Source of the DNA: Cognataquiflexum aquatile
GTDB taxonomy: Bacteria > Bacteroidota > Bacteroidia > Cytophagales > Cyclobacteriaceae
Assembly (NCBI RefSeq): GCF_003316845.1
Contig: NZ_QMIK01000001.1
Coordinates: 372,001-436,000, forward strand
Direction: 5' to 3'
DNA length: 64,000 nucleotides
Of the stretch, positions 24,394 to 32,878 are shown one piece after another. How positions within the stretch are numbered: position 1 is the first letter of the stretch; every line of letters starts with the position of its first letter. The translations under genes and the position numbers were made by a program. The notes beneath the pieces were generated by a model. It saw only the letters and a program-made list of their open reading frames with translations, was not told where the DNA came from and did not search any database.

Positions 24394-27300
24394 TTATTTG
24401 GTGTTCAGGAGGTAAACGAGCAATGCATTGAATTCTTCTTTGGAAAGCGCGGTATTGAAATTGTCCGGCATGAGGGTGTACTTAGAAGGGGTCATTTCTT
24501 TGATTTCCGGTTTGGAAACAGAAAATTCCTTGCCTGTTTGGTCGGCCAAAACCACTGTCTGCCCTTCTTCCCTTCTGAATAGCCCTGAGACAGTTTGACC
24601 ATTGTTCAGGGAAATATTGTAGGTTCTGAAATTCTCCGTAATGTTTCTGTTGGGATCAAGAATTTTGGTAGCCAAGGCGGTTTGACCCCAATTGCCGACA
24701 CCATCCAACTGCGGCCCGATAAGACCTCCCTTGTTGGCAATCTGATGGCAACTGCTGCAGTTTTTCTCAAAAACGGTAGCACCCGAGGCAAGGGTATTAT
24801 GATCGGGAACGAATTCAGCCAACCTTTCGGCAATCAGCTTCTGTCGTTCTTCGGAGATCGGAACCAAGTTGGCGGTGAGTTCCTGAAACTCTTTCAGCTG
24901 TTGCGGTGTGATGTTGGCAAGCATATTCTCTTCCACCGTCCTTTGCTTCAACAATCTGGCAGGCGCATGGCCTTTTTTGATAAAGGCCATCAGTTTGGAT
25001 TTGCCATCTGGATTTTTAACCATTTCTACAATGATGGTTTCCTGAAGTTCAACAGGTGCGTTTTTAAGTCCTTCGCCCATCATTTGCCTGCCTAATGGGT
25101 CGTCCCACAATGCCAAGGCCGATGCCATTTTTCTTCTCATGCTGATTTCTTCCTCAGGGTCATTCACTCGTTCAGATACCATAAGGGAGTTTGACTTAGA
25201 GTCAATCATCATCAAAGCCCTTGCAGCAGTAGAACGGATATCTTCATCAGAGGTAGGTTTGTTCAGCAATACTTTCAAATTTTCGGTGACTGTAGTCATC
25301 TTGTATTTCCCTGCTGTTTCGGAGGCAAACACCAATTGGGATTTTTCTAGATCGGTGTAGGTTTCCTTCGCAGGGATGGATTTTAACATACTTTCCGCCA
25401 AGGCCTTGTACCAAGATTGGTAGGAAACAGGAATTGACATTGTCCGTTGGTTCATTCCTTGCGAGGTTGCATTGGCCAATAAATGGGCTTCAGCGGGTTC
25501 TTCTACCGCTTTTTGTTTGACCCATTCCAGCAGCTTTTCCATTTTGGAAGGGTGAATGGTTTTCGCGATTGCTTCTGTAAATCCTATTGTGTTTTTATCC
25601 GACTCTTTGAATTTGGCAAGGTGGGCCAATAGATAATCTCCTGTTTCAGGGACATTGAGGTCGGAAACCACAAGCGCCACTACCTTGGCCTGTGGTTCGG
25701 GCCAACTTTCTTTCAGGGCCATTTGCAGAATTTCCTTTACCTGCAAATGATTGGAAAGCGCCATCAGCATGGTATATGCCAAATGCGTATCGTATCCGGG
25801 AATTTTTGAATGGAGTTCCACAAGCTTTTTATAGGCTTTGGGGTTTGGATGTCTGCTCAATAATTCCGCAGCCGCCCTTTGGACATGTGGATCTTTATCT
25901 GTCAAGTCTTCCATTGCTTTGGCATATTGGCCTTCAGAAAGTTGACCGTAATTCGAAAGGATTTTGTAAGCATGAACTTTTACCCTTCGGTCAGGATGTT
26001 GGAGGGCATTTTGGAGGACATTATCCGGCACTGCCTCTAGTCTATACAAAGCCCATAATCCTTGGATCAACTGCTCAGGGCTTGTTTTTTTGTCCTTGAC
26101 CATTGTGGAAAGAGAAGGTATGGCATCCTTTCCATACCTGTCCACCAATTCATCGGTCGCTACCATGCGGAGTTGGAGGATGCTGTTTCCCATTGCTTGA
26201 ATCAGTTCATCCTGACTGGCTTTTGACCAATCGGTTACTTTTCTGCTATTGCCCTTGTAGGTTATTTTCCAGATCCTGCCACTTACGCGGTCTCTTCCGG
26301 GATGGTCAAGGGGAACTTCGTAATGGCCGATAATCCTGTTGTAAAAATCAGCAATGTACATCGCCCCATCAGGACCTATTTTGATGTCTACCGGTCTAAA
26401 CCATGGGTCTTTGCTGACCAAAAAATCCTCTTGGGCTATGGCTTTTGGCGTGCTGCCATTGAATTCCATGGTGTTTCGGCTGATCCTGCATGTCACCACA
26501 TCGCCGGAATAGAAACTGTTGCGGTATTCTTCCGGAAACTGGTCATCTGTGTAGTAAACCAAACCCGATAGCGCTGTGGACTTCAGGCCATAGTCCATCA
26601 TCGTGGGTGCAAATCCCATGTTGGGTTCTTTTTTTCCCCATTGGGTATAATTGCCTCCCCATATCAACTGGTAGATGGGCAGTGTATGGCAGTCTGCTGA
26701 ATAGTGGTAGCCCATGTCGTCGTAATCCGAGCCAAAAGGATTGATCCGACCGTCAGTTGTCTTCTCTGCCCGGCTGCCATCCGGTCTGAACCGGAAGGTA
26801 TTTCCCGACACCATTTTGATAGAATCATGGTCTTTGCCCGAAACCACCGAAATATTGGAAAATCCATGGGAAGCGTGGATCCATCCATCAAATCCGCGGA
26901 ACAGGTTATTGACCATCCCGTGGGTATCCTTGTGCTCAAACGGACCAAGCAAAACTTCTCTTTTGTCCGCTTTGCCGTCATTATCGCTGTCTAAAAATTT
27001 GTAAACATTTGGGATGGAATAGGCAATAGCGCCGTTTTTGATCGGGACAATCCCAATAGGAATATTGAGGTCATTGGCAAAGTCCTGGATTTTGTCAGCT
27101 TTGCCGTCTCCATCAGTATCCTCGAGAACAGTGATTCTATCTTTTCCTTCGCCCTGACCTGCGGCGATGGGATATTCGGAGGATTGGGTGACCCAAAGTC
27201 TTCCTTTCTCATCAAAAGCCATATTGATGGGTTTGGTGATATCAGGCTCTGAGGCAAAAAGTGTCACCTCAAATCCTTCAGGAAGGACAAAGTCCAAACG

Positions 27301-27462
27301 TTCCTCCTCAGGAGTTTGGAACTCTGAGGTCCGTACATGTTCTGCATAGATATCGGCATCTGCTTGAGACGATTCAGCTTGCTCCTGTGATGGTTGCCTG
27401 CAACTTTGGAACAAAACAAAAAAAAGCGCTAGGAAAAGGATGGGTTTATGGAAATGCTTCAT
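24394..27462 (-). CDS. PVC-type haem-binding CxxCH lipoprotein (putative membrane-bound dehydrogenase)
   Basis: A 1022-residue lipoprotein; the lipobox Cys closes FFVLFQSC near residue 20. The first 400 residues form a PQQ/sorbosone-dehydrogenase-like beta-propeller (FEVTLFASEPDITKPINM, DTDGDGKADKIQ, IGPDGAMYIADFYNRIIG). A HEAT-repeat-like alpha-helical section occupies about 420-830, and a cytochrome c domain lies at the end with CSSCH near 902 and a likely axial Met in the C-terminal TPSKYTLMPDNF. This architecture is that of the PVC-type CxxCH proteins, thought to oxidise sugars or alcohols at the membrane. The ATG at 27462 places the signal peptide at the N-terminus; an upstream in-frame start adds ten residues that spoil it. 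Confidence 0.85.
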   Translation of the reverse strand: MKHFHKPILFLALFFVLFQSCRQPSQEQAESSQADADIYAEHVRTSEFQTPEEERLDFVLPEGFEVTLFASEPDITKPINMAFDEKGRLWVTQSSEYPIAAGQGEGKDRITVLEDTDGDGKADKIQDFANDLNIPIGIVPIKNGAIAYSIPNVYKFLDSDNDGKADKREVLLGPFEHKDTHGMVNNLFRGFDGWIHASHGFSNISVVSGKDHDSIKMVSGNTFRFRPDGSRAEKTTDGRINPFGSDYDDMGYHYSADCHTLPIYQLIWGGNYTQWGKKEPNMGFAPTMMDYGLKSTALSGLVYYTDDQFPEEYRNSFYSGDVVTCRISRNTMEFNGSTPKAIAQEDFLVSKDPWFRPVDIKIGPDGAMYIADFYNRIIGHYEVPLDHPGRDRVSGRIWKITYKGNSRKVTDWSKASQDELIQAMGNSILQLRMVATDELVDRYGKDAIPSLSTMVKDKKTSPEQLIQGLWALYRLEAVPDNVLQNALQHPDRRVKVHAYKILSNYGQLSEGQYAKAMEDLTDKDPHVQRAAAELLSRHPNPKAYKKLVELHSKIPGYDTHLAYTMLMALSNHLQVKEILQMALKESWPEPQAKVVALVVSDLNVPETGDYLLAHLAKFKESDKNTIGFTEAIAKTIHPSKMEKLLEWVKQKAVEEPAEAHLLANATSQGMNQRTMSIPVSYQSWYKALAESMLKSIPAKETYTDLEKSQLVFASETAGKYKMTTVTENLKVLLNKPTSDEDIRSTAARALMMIDSKSNSLMVSERVNDPEEEISMRRKMASALALWDDPLGRQMMGEGLKNAPVELQETIIVEMVKNPDGKSKLMAFIKKGHAPARLLKQRTVEENMLANITPQQLKEFQELTANLVPISEERQKLIAERLAEFVPDHNTLASGATVFEKNCSSCHQIANKGGLIGPQLDGVGNWGQTALATKILDPNRNITENFRTYNISLNNGQTVSGLFRREEGQTVVLADQTGKEFSVSKPEIKEMTPSKYTLMPDNFNTALSKEEFNALLVYLLNTK

Positions 27463-27625
27463 CGAACAGGTCAAATTGGGTTGGCGGATCAAATCCTATT
27501 AAACTTAATTTTAATCCGTCAAAGAAGCAATAATTATGGTTTTTTGTTGATACGAGGCAGAATGACAATAAGAAGGTCCAAAACAGGAACTCCAATTGAT
27601 CAGAATTGGTGATAAAAAATCCAAC

Positions 27626-28645
27626 CTACAGTAGAAGATTACTGTGATATTCCGTGGCAAGGTCAAGGTACTTTTTTCCTTTTGCCAGATCTTGTGCTTT
27701 TTTTTCAGGATCGGGTTCTGATAAGCTGTTTAAAAGGAACACCTTAGCCCTGATATTTGCACGGAGGCACTTGTAATACAGATAAATTGATTTGTCTTCT
27801 TCCATGGGGAAGCAAGTCAAAGTTTTGTTGTATGTTTCCAAAAACACATCAGAAAGGTCTCTCCTGCCATAAAACTCCAAATCCATACAGAGAAACGCGA
27901 TTTCATAAAGGATATCAATCTGCCTGAAAGCATCTTCAAATTCAATACCATCAAACAGGACCGGTTTTTTATAGATAAAAATATTGCCACTGTGAAGGTC
28001 TCCATGGACATCTCTTTTGAATCCTTCCCTACTCCGTTGCAATAACCTTTTGCCATGTGTTTCCAAGAATCGGTCACTCCATGTAGTAAGCTTGGGAATT
28101 ATTTCCAAATAATCCTGCCCAAGTTCCTTCGAAACCACTTCCTGAACAGAAGTCAAGTCATTGAATATTCTCTTTGCCTGTTCGTGATTATGGTCTTTGG
28201 TAATGATTTCGGCTTTTTTATGAAACTCTGCAACCTGTTTGGCCAAAAGAGAAATACTGGACGGATTTACTTTGTTTTGCTTGAGAAGCACATCCATTCT
28301 TTTTTTGCCTTGCATCCGCTTCATGCAAACGGCATAATCTTTAACCTCACCCTCACCCTCACCTTCACCTATATTCCAATTTCCCTGAAAATTAATGATG
28401 GGCAGCACGGAAAGATAGATGTCAGAAAAGCGGCTATTCAATTCCATTTCCTTTTCGCAATACTTCTTTCTTAGCTCAAGAGTGGAATAATCTAAAAATG
28501 ACAATTTGATGTTTTTCTTGATTTTAAAGGCATGTCTTCCAGCGAGGATCACCCATGAGATATTGGTCTCTTCCAAAACTCCTTTGATTGGAATACCTTC
28601 ATACTTTCCTTTGGCCATCAATTGCCGGACATCGTCTCTTTTCAT
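27626..28645 (-). CDS. APH-like phosphotransferase
   Basis: A 339-residue cytoplasmic protein related to the kinase half of the 'bifunctional aminoglycoside phosphotransferase/ATP-binding' family: ETNISWVILAGRHAFKIKK, LDYSTLELRKKYCEKEMELN, the catalytic loop HGDLHSGNIF near 215 and the metal site LFDGIEFEDAFR. The true substrate is not known and resistance should not be assumed. The start is uncertain: ATGs at 28699, 28645 and 28615 all overlap the upstream AAA gene; 28645 is taken because recognisable similarity begins close after it. A GEGEGEGE stretch near residue 95 comes from a hexanucleotide repeat. Coupled to the P-loop kinase gene upstream. Confidence 0.75.
   Translation of the reverse strand: MKRDDVRQLMAKGKYEGIPIKGVLEETNISWVILAGRHAFKIKKNIKLSFLDYSTLELRKKYCEKEMELNSRFSDIYLSVLPIINFQGNWNIGEGEGEGEVKDYAVCMKRMQGKKRMDVLLKQNKVNPSSISLLAKQVAEFHKKAEIITKDHNHEQAKRIFNDLTSVQEVVSKELGQDYLEIIPKLTTWSDRFLETHGKRLLQRSREGFKRDVHGDLHSGNIFIYKKPVLFDGIEFEDAFRQIDILYEIAFLCMDLEFYGRRDLSDVFLETYNKTLTCFPMEEDKSIYLYYKCLRANIRAKVFLLNSLSEPDPEKKAQDLAKGKKYLDLATEYHSNLLL
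28345..28369. repeat. In-frame hexanucleotide repeat
   Basis: About four units of CCTCAC (GGTGAG on the coding strand, one variant) encode Gly-Glu repeats in the APH-like protein. Six-base units preserve the frame, so copy-number change would only lengthen a loop. Confidence 0.7.
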
Positions 28646-29165
28646 GGCTTGAATAAATGAAATTAATGGCTTTCTCCACACTTTCTTCGATAAAGCCATC
28701 AATGGATTGAATCAAAAGGTGTTTTTCGATGATCGGTTCAAACTCAGATTTGATCTTTTGGTATACATCTAAGTCCGCTTCGCTGTCCTCTCTTGGTTTG
28801 GATAGCCTTTTGGTAATCAGCTCTTCCTCTGCTTGGATATGGATGATTGTTAATCTCCATGATAATGACTTTGCTAAGAAAATCACCAAATCCCTGACTT
28901 GCTGGAGAAAAAAAGTACCGTCCAAGACAACGCTTCTCCCTGAATTATGAATTTTCTTGGCCCTGAGGAACATTTCCTGATAGACAGCCAGTTTGTTATC
29001 CAAGCTATAATTCCCCATTAGACCCAGCTCTTTTCTAAGCTCATCACTTCCCAAGTATTGGGCCCCGATTTCTTTGGCTAAGGCTTTGGCAAAAAAGCTT
29101 TTTCCTGAACCCGGTAGTCCCATTACCATGACAAGTACTGATGCTGATTTTGATTGATTTTCCAT
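28599..29165 (-). CDS. AAA_33-type P-loop kinase
   Basis: A 188-residue P-loop NTPase with Walker A GLPGSGKSFFAKALA near residue 15, a Walker B-like VVLDGTFFLQQVRD near 75 and a lid region ITKRLSKPREDSEADLD, as in AAA_33/zeta-toxin-like small-molecule kinases. The ATG at 29165 is preferred to a TTG five codons upstream. Its 3' end overlaps the APH-like gene by tens of bases. In many bacteria these two activities form one fused protein with the APH half first; here they are separate genes in reversed order. Substrate unknown. Confidence 0.75.
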   Translation of the reverse strand: MENQSKSASVLVMVMGLPGSGKSFFAKALAKEIGAQYLGSDELRKELGLMGNYSLDNKLAVYQEMFLRAKKIHNSGRSVVLDGTFFLQQVRDLVIFLAKSLSWRLTIIHIQAEEELITKRLSKPREDSEADLDVYQKIKSEFEPIIEKHLLIQSIDGFIEESVEKAINFIYSSHEKRRCPAIDGQRKV

Positions 29166-29241
29166 TTCCCTTTCGTCCAATTTTCACTTACCGTTGGTTT
29201 GAATCAAATTTTGCACCACATAAAATTTAATTCTCCAATAT

Positions 29242-30231
29242 TTAATTAATATTCTGTTTCTCCTCCTTTTTCAGCTCCTTTTCCTGCTTTTTATAGTATT
29301 TCCGAAATAGAAAATTCCCCTTCAGTGCTTCCATGTTCTGGTTGAAATTGTAGGTACTGAGTTCAATGTTCTCCATACTTTTCATCAATGATTGGCGCAT
29401 CAGGCTATCACTGAGGATCAAACCGGCAGTTCCTTCCCCGGCTTCGATAGCAGTGACCATTTTTTTGATTTCTTCCATCATTGATGCGGCTTCAGCGCTT
29501 GTTTTTAGGATATTTTCGATGGATTCATTTAGATTCTCGGCCATGATTGAATCTGTAAAAGCCTGTTTAACGATCCCGTTTCCCTGCTCCAAACTCTCCA
29601 TTAATTCTTTCCCTGTCTTGGCAAGTTCTGCAGCATTGGACCCTGCTTTTCTGAACTCTCTGATTGCATTTTTGATATCATTGGGCATTTCTTCATCAGA
29701 AAGCAATGCCCAAAGACTTTCACTCTTATTCAATTTTTCGGACACCTCGGAGAGGTTTTTAAGGGTTGTTTCCAGGTAATCACCTGTGACGCCTAATTTC
29801 TCCAACATCTCTCCCGTATCAAGGGGCGGTTTGGAATACAGGATGTCGCCTTCCTCCACAGGTTCTGATTCGCCCGTCTGAGGCAGGATATGGATGATTT
29901 TATTTCCCATCAAGCCATCTGTATTGATGGTGGTGATGGCATTCTTTTTAATAAAGGGCTGCATTTTCTTTTGGATATACAGCGTGAGGTGGATCGTGGA
30001 ATCATTTGCCATTTCCACAGATTTGACTGTGCCTACATTGATGCCCTGAAAACGGACATTGTTGCCGGGAACAAGGCCATTGACATTTTCGACTACAGAG
30101 ATGATGGTGATCGATGAACCGAAGATATTTTGGTTTTTCCCGATCATGTACAAGGTAAAGACCAGGAAAATCAGTCCTGCCAAGACCATGATTCCTAATT
30201 TCGAATTTTCAATTTTTTTCTTCTCTTTCAT
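29242..30231 (-). CDS. MlaD-like MCE-domain protein
   Basis: A 329-residue inner-membrane-anchored periplasmic protein. One TM (LGIMVLAGLIFLVFTLYMIG, residues 12-31) precedes an MCE domain (VENVNGLVPGNNVRFQGIN, VGTVKSVEM, LMGNKIIHILPQ; about 40-115), followed by a long helical, Ala/Glu-rich C-terminal region and a basic tail. MCE proteins form hexameric rings that carry phospholipid between membranes. It starts two bases after the MlaF-like stop, third in an MlaE-MlaF-MlaD order. MlaB and MlaC homologues are absent from the window, as is usual for Bacteroidota. Confidence 0.85.
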   Translation of the reverse strand: MKEKKKIENSKLGIMVLAGLIFLVFTLYMIGKNQNIFGSSITIISVVENVNGLVPGNNVRFQGINVGTVKSVEMANDSTIHLTLYIQKKMQPFIKKNAITTINTDGLMGNKIIHILPQTGESEPVEEGDILYSKPPLDTGEMLEKLGVTGDYLETTLKNLSEVSEKLNKSESLWALLSDEEMPNDIKNAIREFRKAGSNAAELAKTGKELMESLEQGNGIVKQAFTDSIMAENLNESIENILKTSAEAASMMEEIKKMVTAIEAGEGTAGLILSDSLMRQSLMKSMENIELSTYNFNQNMEALKGNFLFRKYYKKQEKELKKEEKQNIN

Positions 30232-30233
30232 AG

Positions 30234-30977
30234 TCAGTCGAAAAACTCCCTGATTTTGGGATCTTTGGATAAACGAAGATTTTCAAAGGTATCATCCGCG
30301 TAGCATCTGCCGTCGATCAGCATGATGACCCTGTTGGAGGTAATGCGGATACAGTTCAAATCGTGGGAAATGATGACAGAAGTGGCATTGTATTTTTTTT
30401 GCACTTCCATCATCAGTTCACTGATTTCTCTTGCTGTGATCGGGTCCAAGCCTGTAGTAGGCTCGTCATAAAGGATGACGCTGGGGTTTAAAATCAGCGC
30501 CCGGGCCAACGCAATTCTTTTTCTCATGCCACCGGAAAGTTCGGAGGGCATCATATTTACAGTATGCGCAAGACCTACATCTTCCAAGGCTTCTTTGACA
30601 GCATTTTCAGCATTTTTTGCCCTTTCTTCTTTGGTCCAATGTATACGCAGTGGAAATTCAAGATTTTCTCTGACAGTCATGGAATCATATAGCGCATTGC
30701 TTTGGAAGAGAAACCCGACTTTGGCCCGCAACCGGTCAAGTTCATCCTGATCTAGTTCATTGATATCATGGTCAAGGACAATGATCTGACCTGAATCAGG
30801 TTGGATCAGGTTGATTATACATTTGATCAAAACCGACTTGCCTGAGCCTGATTTTCCGAGGATTACAAGGTTTTCTCCGGGGAGTACCTCCATGGAAAAG
30901 TCACGCAGCACATGGTTTTCACCAAATGATTTATTGACGTTTTTCACCTGAATGACCGGTTTCAAATCTTTCTCCAT
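30234..30977 (-). CDS. MlaF-like ABC transporter ATPase
   Basis: A 247-residue cytoplasmic ABC ATPase of the Mla (retrograde or anterograde phospholipid transport) system. Walker A GKSGSGKSV near 39, Q-loop FLFQSNALYDSMT (the double hallmark of the MlaF/Ttg2A group), signature LSGGMRKRIALARA near 145 and Walker B VILYDEPTTGLDP near 165, with the H-loop in VIISHDL. Its ATG directly abuts the stop of the permease gene upstream and the MlaD-like gene follows by two bases, so the three are one operon. Confidence 0.92.
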   Translation of the reverse strand: MEKDLKPVIQVKNVNKSFGENHVLRDFSMEVLPGENLVILGKSGSGKSVLIKCIINLIQPDSGQIIVLDHDINELDQDELDRLRAKVGFLFQSNALYDSMTVRENLEFPLRIHWTKEERAKNAENAVKEALEDVGLAHTVNMMPSELSGGMRKRIALARALILNPSVILYDEPTTGLDPITAREISELMMEVQKKYNATSVIISHDLNCIRITSNRVIMLIDGRCYADDTFENLRLSKDPKIREFFD

Positions 30978-31757
30978 CTATGTCAAACCTAGGATATCCG
31001 TAATCTGAACCGCTATCAAATCAATGATAAATACCAGAAGAGAGGCCACTATCACTGCCGTGGTGGCAGACCTGCCCACTCCTTCAGTTCCTTTGGTAGA
31101 ATTGTAGCCCTTATAGGTCCCGATGATTCCTATTGCAAAACCAAAGAAGAAAGTTTTGACCAATGATGGCAACATGTCGCTGAAGTCAAGCACTCCAAAA
31201 ACCTGAAACCAATACAAATGCCAGCTGACCTGACCCCTGATATTCACTCCCAAATACCCACCATAAAGTGAAATGGCATTGGCCAAACTTGAGAGCACCG
31301 GCACCATCAGTGTGGCGGCCATCACCCGGGTTACCACAAGGTATTTGAAAGGATTGGTTCCTGATACCTCCATGGCATCGATTTGTTCGGTCACGCGCAT
31401 TGACCCAAGTTCAGCACCCATCCCCGAACCGATTTTTCCGGCACAGATCAGCGCTGTAATTACCGGAGCAATTTCCCTGATCAGGGAAACAGATACCATA
31501 GAAGGCAGGTAAGATTCTGCCCCAAATTCTACCAAAGTCGGTCTGGACTGTATCGTCAAAACCAGTCCCATGATAAATGCAGTGATGCCCACAAGCGTCA
31601 GTGTCTTATAGCCTATCCAATAGCATTGGTTGATGAATTCCCGGTATTCCTGCTTTGGTTTGGACACTTCCCTAAAAAAACGGGCCGTAAATCGGGAAAT
31701 GTCCCCGATTTCATTTAGAAATTGATTCTTTTCGATATTTGGGAAGTTCAGCTTCAT
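30978..31757 (-). CDS. MlaE-like ABC transporter permease
   Basis: A 259-residue inner-membrane permease with five or six hydrophobic segments, the usual length for MlaE (about 260). Family features include the amphipathic N-terminal interface helix (FTARFFREVSKPKQEYREF), EIAPVITALICAGKIGSG, and the EQIDAMEVSGTNPFKYLV coupling motif that contacts MlaF. First gene of the operon MlaE-MlaF-MlaD. It probably moves phospholipid between the inner membrane and the MCE ring; direction is unresolved in the family. Confidence 0.92.
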   Translation of the reverse strand: MKLNFPNIEKNQFLNEIGDISRFTARFFREVSKPKQEYREFINQCYWIGYKTLTLVGITAFIMGLVLTIQSRPTLVEFGAESYLPSMVSVSLIREIAPVITALICAGKIGSGMGAELGSMRVTEQIDAMEVSGTNPFKYLVVTRVMAATLMVPVLSSLANAISLYGGYLGVNIRGQVSWHLYWFQVFGVLDFSDMLPSLVKTFFFGFAIGIIGTYKGYNSTKGTEGVGRSATTAVIVASLLVFIIDLIAVQITDILGLT

Positions 31758-32137
31758 TTTGGATGCCCTTTACCAAAGATGATGATATCCGAACCAAAAA
31801 TTAGCGCAGATAATCAAATAATTCCATGATGTTTGTCATGTTTATTATTAATAAAAAGGGCGAAAAAGCCGTTGTGCTCCATGACAAAATCCTTCCGATT
31901 GCCAGAAAATCCATTACCGTTTAGAAGTATTGCGCAGCTTTTGCAAACATTTTTTGAGTTGAAAGTCTTTGAGACAGGCAGGAGGAGGAAGATTTTTTTC
32001 TAATTAAGGTGATCATTTATGCCTCTATTTTAAGGTTTTAGATTCAGACTTGGGTTTTTTCCCAATTCTTAAATTCATTCTTCATTTGAAAGAGCAAGTC
32101 TATTTTTTAACTTGCAGACAGTTAAACCCCACAAAAT
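31758..32137. other. Divergent intergenic region, no gene seen
   Basis: A 380-bp AT-rich spacer between the Mla operon (minus) and the ROK-kinase gene (plus). It should hold both promoters but I could not single out convincing elements. A 32-codon frame near 31826 has no recognisable features and is not called. Confidence 0.5.
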
Positions 32138-32803
32138 TTGAAAATACTCGTCATCGATATCGGAGGAACAAACGTCAAGGTCAAAGTAAATAACGATCAG
32201 GAAAGAAGGAAAATACCTTCGGGAAGCTTGTTGACTCCCGAAAAAATGGTCTCTGAGGTTTTGGAATTTACCAAAGATTGGGAATATGATTTCATCTCCA
32301 TAGGATTTCCGGGCATCATCAAAAAAGGGGTAATCATGACAGAACCCAAGAATCTGGGCCATGGGTGGTCCGGTTTTGACTTTGAGTCTGCTTTTGGAAA
32401 ACCCGTCAAAATCATGAACGATGCTTCTATGCAGGCTTTGGGTTCTTATCAGGAAGGTGTCTTGCTTTTTTTAGGATTGGGAACAGGATTGGGAACTGCA
32501 ATCGTCGTCGATGGCTGTGTCATCCCAATGGAGCTTGCCCACCAACCGTATAAAAAAGGAACTTTTGAAGATTATGTCGGCTTGCGGGGATTGGAAAGAA
32601 TGGGGCAGATTAAGTGGCAAAACCATGTCAGAAACATTGTTTCAAGGTTTACAGCCGCATTTCTCCCTGACGATGTCGTGATCGGCGGAGGCAATTCCAA
32701 AATGTTGACCGACCTGCCTCCACTTTGTAGGTTTGGCAACAACAACCTCGCTTTTCAGGGAGGATTTAGAATGTGGGAATATATACCCGAACATCACGGC
32801 TAG
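32138..32803 (+). CDS. ROK-family sugar kinase-like protein with TTG start
   Basis: A 221-residue actin-fold kinase. Phosphate-1 loop VIDIGGTNVKV at the N-terminus, the catalytic-base region KIMNDASMQALG with Asp near 92, phosphate-2 loop LGLGTGLGTAIV near 110 and an adenosine-motif-like VVIGGGNSKM near 186. It is short and lacks the Cys-rich zinc motif of typical ROK repressors/kinases, which fits the polyphosphate-glucokinase-like subgroup. The start is TTG: no ATG or GTG occurs in a position that retains the N-terminal strand. Probably phosphorylates glucose or a related sugar; the donor (ATP or polyphosphate) is unresolved. Confidence 0.8.
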   Translation: MKILVIDIGGTNVKVKVNNDQERRKIPSGSLLTPEKMVSEVLEFTKDWEYDFISIGFPGIIKKGVIMTEPKNLGHGWSGFDFESAFGKPVKIMNDASMQALGSYQEGVLLFLGLGTGLGTAIVVDGCVIPMELAHQPYKKGTFEDYVGLRGLERMGQIKWQNHVRNIVSRFTAAFLPDDVVIGGGNSKMLTDLPPLCRFGNNNLAFQGGFRMWEYIPEHHG

Positions 32804-32878
32804 GATTGGTTCCCTTCTGAAAATAATGAGCTTTTTTTTGAAGCCATTTGGAGTTTGATTTGATGGAATGAAGGAAAA

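Noticed and set aside
31826-31924. 32-codon open frame in the Mla/ROK intergenic region
   Set aside because: Short, no motif, no evident promoter or conserved feature.
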